From an uncultured Bacillota bacterium (lineage in GTDB: Bacteria; Bacillota_I; Bacilli_A; RF39; UBA660): 12,197 nt of DNA. The stretch lies in NCBI GenBank assembly GCA_946626905.1, contig CAMOVA010000023.1, positions 1 to 12,197 of the forward strand, given 5' to 3'. A program made the position numbers and the translations under genes. The notes under the pieces are model-generated. The model was given only the letters and a program-made list of their open reading frames with translations. It was not told where the DNA came from and did no database searches. Shown in pieces: positions 1 to 5,312 of the stretch. The first letter of the stretch is position 1, and each line of letters begins with the position of its first letter.

Positions 1-18
1 TTAAAATATGTTTTTTGA

Positions 19-46
19 TTGACAATTAATATGATTATTATATAAT
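19..46 (+). promoter_or_regulatory. Sigma-A-type promoter for the gene at 66
   Basis: A perfect TTGACA (19-24) is followed after 16 bases by a perfect TATAAT (41-46). Transcription would start near 52-54, almost on top of the AGGAGGG ribosome binding site (53-59), so the 5' leader would be only about a dozen bases. The layout matches the promoter at 2209-2236. Confidence 0.75.
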
Positions 47-65
47 TATTATAGGAGGGTTTTGT

Positions 66-1358
66 ATGAGATATGATGTTAGAATAAATTTTGAAAAAGA
101 TAATAATAATAATGTTCAATTTGCAGATTATTATTTTAGAGGTCATGAAAATTTTCTTGCTTTTAATGCTAAAAATATGGATGATTTTTGTGCCTTAGTT
201 AAAGATAAAGATAAAGTAAAAAAAGTAGTAGAACAATATTATGAATATGTTTATGGTGATGATAATTATGATCATTCTAAATATTTGGAAGAACTATTGA
301 ATAAAATGAATGAAGCATTAGAAAATGCAACAACAGTAACTATAAATGAAAATGTTGATGTTCTAGAGTTAATGGAAAAATTTCCTGTTTTAACTACTAA
401 AAAAGTTATAATACAATTATCTGAAAATATTATAATAGAGAAATTAGTAAATAAATATAGCGTTTATAGTGATAATATTTATGTTCAATTAAGAGGTGAA
501 GATAAATTGATTTCACTTTCAGAATTGTATGATATTTTTATTAATTCAAAAAAGGTAACTAATGAAATAAATAATTTAGAATTATCTCCCATTGAAAAAG
601 TAGTTTATGCATATGATGTAGTTAGAACTAATGAATATAAAAATATAGATTTAGCAAAAGTTTTTGAAATGTATTTAAGAAATTTTAATATTAAATATTT
701 AAGTGTTAAATTATTAGGTAAAGAGGGTTTTCACTACAGAACTCGTGCTTATATAAAAGATGATAAATATGCGATAGATGGAATTTATGATTTTGATCCA
801 ACATTCGATAGTAAAAAAAGTGATTATTTATTAACTTACCATTATTTTGGAAAAGTAATAGATAGAATGCAACGTATGGATACTATTGATGAATCAGTAA
901 AGCATTTAAATTTAAAAGAGATTTTTAATTTTGAAGTGGTTGAAACTTATGATCAAATTAAAAAGGAAGTAATGGCTTTGTTAAACTGTGAATCATATTT
1001 TGAGCTTATAAAAAGATATAAAATGTATTTAGAAAATTTAAATTCACTAATAGATAATGAAGTTATTTTTGATGAAAACTTTATTGATTGTTTAAATAGT
1101 GATATAACAGAAGATGATATTGAAAGATTAAAAACTAAGATTTATACTATATTTAATAAATGTGAAGATCCGATATGTGATGAAGTTTTTAGTAAAATAT
1201 TAATTAATACTAGAGAATTAGATTATTATAAAAAATTTGGAGCAAAGTATAATAATATTAATACAATATTATTAAATTCAAAATTTATAAATTATTACAG
1301 TTATCATCATAAACATTATGATGAACAAACTGAAAAAATAAAAAAGAAGGATAAATAA
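66..1358 (+). CDS. Transglutaminase-like protein lacking the catalytic cysteine region
   Basis: A 430-residue, probably cytoplasmic protein with no signal peptide or membrane segment. Residues 173-250 resemble the core of bacterial transglutaminase-like (papain-fold) proteins. A helix starting LSPIEKVVYAYD is followed by the histidine strand around H223 (GFHYRTRAYIKDDKY) and then by DGIYDFDPTFD with D244, which matches the His and Asp positions of the Cys-His-Asp triad. The segment that normally carries the nucleophilic Cys (a CxGY-like stretch before the His strand) is missing: between the Y-K at 191-192 and H223 there is no cysteine. The protein is therefore probably non-enzymatic, acting as a binding or scaffold protein; its role is unknown. 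The N-terminal 170 residues are acidic, have an Asn run at 13-16, and are not recognised. The start is well set by AGGAGGG seven bases upstream. The gene ends in TAA directly against the convergent transporter gene. The fold call is from remembered family patterns, not a search. Confidence 0.6.
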   Translation: MRYDVRINFEKDNNNNVQFADYYFRGHENFLAFNAKNMDDFCALVKDKDKVKKVVEQYYEYVYGDDNYDHSKYLEELLNKMNEALENATTVTINENVDVLELMEKFPVLTTKKVIIQLSENIIIEKLVNKYSVYSDNIYVQLRGEDKLISLSELYDIFINSKKVTNEINNLELSPIEKVVYAYDVVRTNEYKNIDLAKVFEMYLRNFNIKYLSVKLLGKEGFHYRTRAYIKDDKYAIDGIYDFDPTFDSKKSDYLLTYHYFGKVIDRMQRMDTIDESVKHLNLKEIFNFEVVETYDQIKKEVMALLNCESYFELIKRYKMYLENLNSLIDNEVIFDENFIDCLNSDITEDDIERLKTKIYTIFNKCEDPICDEVFSKILINTRELDYYKKFGAKYNNINTILLNSKFINYYSYHHKHYDEQTEKIKKKDK

Positions 1359-1365
1359 TTATCCT
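1332..1365 (-). terminator. Intrinsic terminator of the ZIP transporter gene
   Basis: AGGATAA (1348-1354) and TTATCCT (1359-1365) form a perfect 7-bp stem with a 4-base loop that contains the plus-strand stop codon; the minus-strand stop lies in the stem. Read on the minus strand, the hairpin is followed by a T-rich tract (complement of the A run 1333-1345), as in a rho-independent terminator. On the plus strand no T tract follows, so it should stop only the transporter transcript efficiently. Confidence 0.6.
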
Positions 1366-2156
1366 AGTGAAACATCTAAAATCATCATAATAGAAAAACC
1401 AATTAAAGTGAATAAGGCCATAAGGTCTTTTCTTTTATTTGTTTGACTTTCTGGAATAAGTTCTTCAACAACAACATAAATCATAGCTCCTGCAGCAAAG
1501 GCTAATAAAAATGGAAGTAAATATCTAACTTTTAAAACTAGTATAGCACCAATAACTCCTGATATAGGTTCTACTATGCCACTTAAACTTCCAATTATAA
1601 ATGATTTTGTTCTTGTCATTCCTTCACGTCTTAATGGAACTGATACAGCTGTACCTTCTGGAAAGTTTTGAAGTCCTATTCCTAAGGCAAGCAAGCAAGT
1701 TGCTCCAAGTGTTACTCCATCTAAGCCATATTTTAATGATCCGAAAGCTACACCTACAGCTAATCCTTCTGGTATATTGTGTAAAGTTATAGATAAAATT
1801 AACAATAAACATCTTTTGTTTTTAAAACTGTTAGGTGATACTTTTTTATTAAAAATTGTATAAAGTTTATCTCCTATAAATAGAAGAACACCACCTGTAA
1901 AAAAGCCAACAAAAGCTATTAACCATGGTATCATGTTTAAGGATTCAGCCATTGAAATAGATGGGTTTAATAATGACCAAAAAGATGCAGCAATCATTAC
2001 GCCGGCAGCAAATCCTAACATTGCGTCCATAACACTTTTATTTATTTTTTTAAAGAAAAATACAATACCAGCACCACACATGGTTACCCCCCATGTAAAT
2101 AGTGTGGCAATTAAAGCTTGAATTGTGTGGTTCAAATTACTAAAGTAATAAATCAT
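1359..2156 (-). CDS. ZIP family divalent metal transporter (GufA/BbZIP-like)
   Basis: A 265-residue polytopic membrane protein with about eight hydrophobic segments, close to the usual length of bacterial ZIP proteins. ZIP proteins import Zn2+ and often Fe2+ or Mn2+ into the cytoplasm. The signature metal sites are intact: HNIPEG in TM4 (H126, N127, P129, E130) and QNFPEG in TM5 (Q163, N164, P166, E167). E196 follows E167 by 29 residues, the spacing of E211 and E240 in the structurally known BbZIP, which supports a two-metal site of the GufA subfamily. A short Lys/Ser-rich loop (about 104-115) precedes TM4 in place of the long His-rich loop of eukaryotic ZIPs. The ATG is preceded by AGGGG (minus strand, 2165-2169) at 8 bases. 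The gene stands alone, divergent from the gene at 2259. Metal specificity cannot be read from sequence. Confidence 0.93.
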   Translation of the reverse strand: MIYYFSNLNHTIQALIATLFTWGVTMCGAGIVFFFKKINKSVMDAMLGFAAGVMIAASFWSLLNPSISMAESLNMIPWLIAFVGFFTGGVLLFIGDKLYTIFNKKVSPNSFKNKRCLLLILSITLHNIPEGLAVGVAFGSLKYGLDGVTLGATCLLALGIGLQNFPEGTAVSVPLRREGMTRTKSFIIGSLSGIVEPISGVIGAILVLKVRYLLPFLLAFAAGAMIYVVVEELIPESQTNKRKDLMALFTLIGFSIMMILDVSLG

Positions 2157-2208
2157 AAAATCAACCCCTATAATAGAGTATGAAAATTGAATGCTAAAGA
2201 ATGGGCGT

Positions 2209-2236
2209 TTGACAAATAGTTAATATATTGTATAAT
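2209..2236 (+). promoter_or_regulatory. Sigma-A-type promoter for the gene at 2259
   Basis: Perfect TTGACA (2209-2214), 16-base spacer, perfect TATAAT (2231-2236). The transcript would begin near 2242, just before the GGAGGG ribosome binding site (2247-2252), giving a very short leader as at the promoter of the gene at 66. Confidence 0.75.
2219..2236 (+). repeat. Intergenic 18-base motif, copy 1
   Basis: The sequence GTTAATATATTGTATAAT matches the copy at 6971-6988 at 17 of 18 bases. Here it covers the end of the promoter spacer and the -10 box. It has partial dyad symmetry (TTA..ATAT..TAA). Confidence 0.4.
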
Positions 2237-2258
2237 AAAACGAAATGGAGGGAAACGT

Positions 2259-2996
2259 ATGGTAAATTATAAATTGATACAAGGGAAAATGAATGATAAT
2301 ATAGAGTTTAATAGAGTACCTGGATTTGAAGATTTACGCAACAATAAACTAACAGATATTATAAAATTTACAGGGAATTTTGAATCTTATTCCTCATTAA
2401 AAGATTGTTTACGAGCATATTATTTGTTAAAAAATGAAGGCAAGATTACAATAGCATATGCTTATAAAGGGGTAATTAAAAATATTAGTATTCCGTTTAA
2501 GGATGATATAAAATTTTTAGACTACAATAATATTTGTGTATTTTTAAAGAATAATATTAAAAACATTGATTTTTTACAAAAGATATATAATAACGAAAAG
2601 AAATACTATGATACTAATATGAATCACTTACCATATAATATTAATGAATTTAGTAGATATATGCATTTATTAAATAAATATCCTGATAATGTGACTTTGG
2701 ATATTGAAGAAGCCTTTTTTGATTATTTAACAAGAATTGTTTTATGTAGAATATCCTCTAAAAATATTAAAACAGGAAAGTATGATATTAGTTTTTCTAA
2801 AACAAGACAATATGGAATGTATTTATCTAATTTATCAAAACAAATATCAAATTTAGATTTTAGTGATATGAATTATAAAAACCAAATAATTGACTATATA
2901 GATGAACACAAAAACATAGTGTTGAAATCTAAAACTTTACAAAAAACAAAGAAAAAAAATCAAGTGGATGGCCAAATTAGTTTATTTGATTTATAA
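2259..2996 (+). CDS. Unrecognised protein with a C-terminal sliding-clamp-binding motif
   Basis: A 245-residue, lysine- and asparagine-rich, probably cytoplasmic protein with no signal peptide or membrane segment. I do not recognise its globular part (about 1-225). The tail is informative: a Lys-rich, probably flexible stretch (about 223-235) leads into DGQISLFDL at the very C-terminus. Q239-F243 (QISLF) fits the bacterial beta-clamp (DnaN) binding consensus QL[S/D]LF, which in polymerases and repair proteins typically sits at a terminus on a flexible linker. The protein may therefore be recruited to the replication fork or to repair sites; that is inference from a five-residue motif. The start is supported by GGAGGG six bases upstream and by a strong promoter. 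It is transcribed alone and ends in a terminator. The body shows no nuclease, helicase or polymerase motif that I can see. Confidence 0.7.
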   Translation: MVNYKLIQGKMNDNIEFNRVPGFEDLRNNKLTDIIKFTGNFESYSSLKDCLRAYYLLKNEGKITIAYAYKGVIKNISIPFKDDIKFLDYNNICVFLKNNIKNIDFLQKIYNNEKKYYDTNMNHLPYNINEFSRYMHLLNKYPDNVTLDIEEAFFDYLTRIVLCRISSKNIKTGKYDISFSKTRQYGMYLSNLSKQISNLDFSDMNYKNQIIDYIDEHKNIVLKSKTLQKTKKKNQVDGQISLFDL

Positions 2997-3019
2997 ATCA
3001 CATTTTGTGATTTTTTTTT
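2995..3019 (+). terminator. Intrinsic terminator after the gene at 2259
   Basis: AAATCACA (2995-3002) pairs perfectly with TGTGATTT (3006-3013) across a TTT loop and is followed by a T run to 3019. The stem begins within the TAA stop codon (2994-2996). Confidence 0.85.
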
Positions 3020-3028
3020 GACAAAATG

Positions 3029-3057
3029 TTTACGTTTTTTAAAAAATATGATATCAT
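3029..3057 (+). promoter_or_regulatory. Probable extended -10 promoter for the 3073-3836 genes and murE
   Basis: TGATATCAT (3049-3057) is a TGn-extended -10 box (TATCAT, five of six matches). TTTACG (3029-3034) lies 17 bases before the hexamer as a weak -35. A perfect TTGACA at 3018-3023 is too far away (28 bases) to pair with this -10. The box overlaps a perfect 10-base palindrome, ATGATATCAT (3048-3057), which could be an operator. Confidence 0.5.
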
Positions 3058-3072
3058 TAAGTTGGTGATACA

Positions 3073-3618
3073 ATGATAATGATCGAAGATGTCTATAAGG
3101 CTATTGATAGTAATAGTAATATAGATAGTGAAGTTAAAACAAATATTAAAGAGTTAATAACTATTTTTAATACTGCTTTTCCTAACATAGATTTATCAAA
3201 TTTCGCTAAAAGAGTTAAAGATTTAAAAATAGAAAAATCAAACAGGTTTGTAAATAAAAGAGTTGTTAAATATAATTTTAGTACTAATGTCTTAGAATTT
3301 AATATAACTGAAATAGAAAAAGGTTATGATATGAAACATATATTAATGCATGGATTATTAAATGTTATAAGTTCTAATGATGTTCAATCTGGATTTAATT
3401 ATAATGATAAGTTTAAAGCATTAAATGCTGGATACACTGAAATTTTAACTAATAATTTAGTTGGAAATGATGGTGAATTGTCATATCTGGATGAAGAAGT
3501 AATATCAACAAATTTAATTGCTTCTATAATAGGTGATGATGTGTTATTTGATTCTTATTTCAAAAATGATACAAATAAATTAGTCGCAGCTTTAGTTAAT
3601 GAAGGAGTTGAAGGATAA
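3073..3618 (+). CDS. Zincin-like protein with a degenerate metal site
   Basis: A 181-residue soluble protein without signal peptide or membrane segment. Residues 87-97 (MKHILMHGLLN) occupy the place of the HExxH helix of zincin metallopeptidases: H89 and H93 are kept, but the catalytic Glu is replaced by Ile (HILMH). Thirty residues on, LNAGYTEILT (117-126) resembles the N-E-G-x-T-E helix of gluzincins, whose Glu (here E123) is the third zinc ligand. Metal binding is thus possible, but peptide hydrolysis is unlikely because the general base is absent. This reading comes from motif spacing and remembered family patterns and is moderate at best. ATG 3073 follows GGTGAT (3064-3069); an alternative in-frame ATG lies at 3079 and cannot be excluded. 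The stop overlaps the next start by one base (TAATG), so the two genes are probably translationally coupled and may work together. Function unknown. Confidence 0.6.
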   Translation: MIMIEDVYKAIDSNSNIDSEVKTNIKELITIFNTAFPNIDLSNFAKRVKDLKIEKSNRFVNKRVVKYNFSTNVLEFNITEIEKGYDMKHILMHGLLNVISSNDVQSGFNYNDKFKALNAGYTEILTNNLVGNDGELSYLDEEVISTNLIASIIGDDVLFDSYFKNDTNKLVAALVNEGVEG

Positions 3619-3836
3619 TGAAATATATAGAAATGATGAATTATAATTTTGAAAATATAGATAATAAGCTTCCTGTTCATACTGAACTTGGTAAAAAAAT
3701 AATTGAATTAAACAAAGTTAATGATATGAATAAAGCTTGGTTAAGTTGTAGTGATGAAGTAGGTGCACGTGCTATCGCAGATTCATTCACAACTTATAAA
3801 CAAGATTATGAAGAAAGTAAGCGTATGGCAATATAA
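3618..3836 (+). CDS. Small unrecognised protein coupled to the zincin-like gene
   Basis: A 72-residue protein, soluble by composition, probably mostly helical, with one cysteine (C44). No signal peptide, membrane segment or known motif is visible. Its start codon overlaps the stop of the preceding gene (TAATG at 3616-3620). Ribosome binding is offered by GAAGGAG (3601-3607, 10 bases away) and AAGGA (3611-3615, 2 bases away), both inside the upstream gene, an arrangement that favours re-initiation. Real coding status is supported by this coupling, by codon use like its neighbours, and by tight packing against murE. Stable co-expression suggests a partner or regulator of the zincin-like protein; this is inference only. 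Confidence 0.65.
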   Translation: MKYIEMMNYNFENIDNKLPVHTELGKKIIELNKVNDMNKAWLSCSDEVGARAIADSFTTYKQDYEESKRMAI

Positions 3837-3846
3837 TACGCTTTTT
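3819..3846 (+). terminator. Possible partial terminator or attenuator before murE
   Basis: AAGCGTAT (3819-3826) pairs perfectly with ATACGCTT (3836-3843) around a 9-base loop, followed by TTT and then A. The stem overlaps the stop codon of the 72-residue gene. The T tract is short (five, two of them in the stem), so termination may be incomplete, leaving murE at reduced level from the upstream promoter. I see no clear separate promoter for murE in the 27-base gap. Confidence 0.45.
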
Positions 3847-3863
3847 ATGTAGGAGGATATTTT

Positions 3864-5219
3864 ATGTTAAATATACAAAGTGATTCTAGAAAAATAAAAA
3901 AAGGTGATATATTTGTAGCTTTAAAATGTGAAGTTAATGATGGACATGATTATATAGAAAAAGCTATAGAAAATGGAGCTTCTAAAGTAGTCGCAGAACG
4001 TGGTAATTATTCTGTTGATACATTAATTGTTCCAGATACAAGAGAATATATATGTGATTATTTAGAAACTAACTATAATAAATATTTAGATGAAATGACT
4101 ATTATAGGTATAACAGGTACAAATGGTAAAACAACTAGTGCTTATTTGATATATCAAACTTTAAATAAATTAGGAGTAAAAACAGCATATATTGGAACTA
4201 TAGGTTTTTACATGGATGGTAAAGTTAAAAGTTTACCTAATACTAGCGTTGATATTTGTGATACTTATGATTTACTTATGACTGCTTATGATAATGATTA
4301 TAAATGTGTAGTGTTGGAAGTTAGTTCACATGCATTAGCTAATAATAGACTTAAGACTGTTAAATTTGATTATGCTGTATTTACTAATCTAACTCAAGAT
4401 CATTTAGATTTTCATAAGAATATGGAAAACTATGCTCAAGCTAAACAAAAATTATTTAGTATGTTAAAGGATAACGCAAAATGTATCATTAATAATGACG
4501 ATTCGTATAAAGATAAATTTTTATTCAAGGAAAATAATAATATAACTTTTGGAGAAACTGGTGAATATGGTTTTAAAAATTATGATTCAGATATATCTGG
4601 TTTATCATTTGATTTAGTACTAAATAATAAAGAATATAAGATTAAATCTAAATTAATGGGTAGATATAATGTTTATAACTTACTCGTTATGATTGCAGTA
4701 GTTAATAATATGAATTTTAGTATTGAAAAAATAATAGATGTTATTCCAACTCTTAGTGCGCCAAGTGGTAGAATAGAAACAGTTGATTATAATAATAATA
4801 AAATAATAATTGATTATGCACATACACCCGATGCGATTGAAAAAATATTAAATGCAGTAGATACAAAAGGTGATAAGTATGTTGTATTTGGATGTACTGG
4901 TGATAGGGATAGATTAAAAAGACCTATTATGGGTAAACTAGTATCTGAAATGTGTAAATATTTTATAATTACTGATGATGATCCACATAATGAGGATGAA
5001 ATGCAAATAGTAAATGATATATTAGAAGGTAACACATTTACTAATTATGAGGTATGCTTAGATAGAAAAGAAGCTATAAAAAAAGGTATTAGTTTACTAA
5101 AAAGTAATGATATATTATTTATATTAGGTAAGGGACATGAAGAATATATTATTAAAGGTAAAGAAAGAATACCTCACAATGACAAAGAAGAAGTATTAAA
5201 AATTATTGGTGAAAACTAA
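3864..5219 (+). CDS. murE: MurE, UDP-MurNAc-tripeptide synthetase
   Basis: Cytoplasmic Mur ligase that adds the third amino acid to UDP-MurNAc-L-Ala-D-Glu using ATP. All three domains are visible. The N-terminal UDP-binding domain has SDSRKIKKGDIFVAL. The central ATPase domain has the P-loop GTNGKTT (85-91, K89), EVSSHA (152-157), TNLTQDHLDFH (174-184) and the Lys that is carbamylated in the family (K194 in YAQAK). The C-terminal domain starts near 300 with PSGR and YAHTPDA, and contains GDRDRLKRP and GKGHEEY (422-428). At the amino-acid selectivity site, where meso-diaminopimelate enzymes have DNPR, this protein reads DDPHNED (372-378); the Arg is replaced by H375, which argues against a standard diaminopimelate adder and leaves lysine or another diamino acid open. 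At 451 residues it is slightly shorter than most MurE proteins. AGGAGG lies 7 bases before the ATG. It follows the 72-residue gene by 27 bases. Confidence 0.95.
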   Translation: MLNIQSDSRKIKKGDIFVALKCEVNDGHDYIEKAIENGASKVVAERGNYSVDTLIVPDTREYICDYLETNYNKYLDEMTIIGITGTNGKTTSAYLIYQTLNKLGVKTAYIGTIGFYMDGKVKSLPNTSVDICDTYDLLMTAYDNDYKCVVLEVSSHALANNRLKTVKFDYAVFTNLTQDHLDFHKNMENYAQAKQKLFSMLKDNAKCIINNDDSYKDKFLFKENNNITFGETGEYGFKNYDSDISGLSFDLVLNNKEYKIKSKLMGRYNVYNLLVMIAVVNNMNFSIEKIIDVIPTLSAPSGRIETVDYNNNKIIIDYAHTPDAIEKILNAVDTKGDKYVVFGCTGDRDRLKRPIMGKLVSEMCKYFIITDDDPHNEDEMQIVNDILEGNTFTNYEVCLDRKEAIKKGISLLKSNDILFILGKGHEEYIIKGKERIPHNDKEEVLKIIGEN

Positions 5220-5229
5220 TAATTTTTTT
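5202..5229 (+). terminator. Intrinsic terminator after murE
   Basis: ATTATTGGT (5202-5210) pairs with ACTAATAAT (5215-5223) across a GAAA tetraloop, with one G-U pair, and is followed by six T (5224-5229). The murE stop codon (5217-5219) lies inside the 3' arm. Confidence 0.75.
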
Positions 5230-5247
5230 GTTAATACAGTGTAAAAT
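5230..5247 (+). repeat. Intergenic 18-base motif, copy 2
   Basis: GTTAATACAGTGTAAAAT matches the copy at 6971-6988 at 16 of 18 bases. Both copies start directly after the T run of the previous gene's terminator. It includes a TAAAAT box but has no good -35 at the right distance. Confidence 0.4.
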
Positions 5248-5280
5248 AATGATAATTATGGATAAAATAATAATAATATA

Positions 5281-5289
5281 TGATACAAT
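5281..5289 (+). promoter_or_regulatory. Probable extended -10 promoter for the surface protein gene
   Basis: TGATACAAT is a TGn-extended -10 (TACAAT, five of six). No good -35 is seen 16-18 bases upstream. An alternative is TTGTTA (5228-5233), 17 bases, GATAAT (5251-5256). The surrounding bases 5251-5300 are almost entirely A and T. Confidence 0.45.
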
Positions 5290-5312
5290 TATTATGATAA
5301 TAGGAGGTACTT

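Larger units (their letters stand above)
2157..2258. promoter_or_regulatory. Divergent promoter region between transporter and the gene at 2259
   Basis: A 102-base gap feeding both directions. The rightward promoter is clear (2209-2236). For the transporter only weak candidates exist on the minus strand: a TATTAT box (2175-2170), or TTGTCA (2215-2210) with a poor TTCAAT box 18 bases on. The TTTGACAAA around the rightward -35 is an odd-centred palindrome (2208-2216) that could serve either strand. I see no recognisable Zur or Fur operator. Confidence 0.35.

Noticed and set aside
105..116. AAT-type microsatellite near the start of the gene at 66, possible phase variation
   Set aside because: It is a short asparagine codon run in frame; gain or loss of a triplet would not switch the frame, and such runs are common in AT-rich coding DNA.
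1601..2121. Open frames of about 62 codons on both strands within the transporter gene (1601-1792 and 1933-2121 plus; 1624-1812 minus)
   Set aside because: They are shadows of the well-supported ZIP gene; none has its own ribosome binding site or recognisable sequence.
2157..2258. Metal-responsive riboswitch or Zur operator controlling the transporter
   Set aside because: The gap is too short for a known metal riboswitch and I find no convincing inverted repeat of the Zur or Fur type.
4814..5035. A 73-codon minus-strand frame inside murE
   Set aside because: It overlaps the conserved C-terminal domain of MurE, its sequence is the antisense of conserved motifs, and no ribosome binding site is evident.
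5251..5300. AT-rich inverted repeat (ATAATAAT at 5270-5277 with ATTATTAT at 5288-5295) upstream of the surface protein gene
   Set aside because: The sequence is low-complexity A/T triplets in which such pairing is expected by chance, and part of it lies upstream of the likely transcription start.
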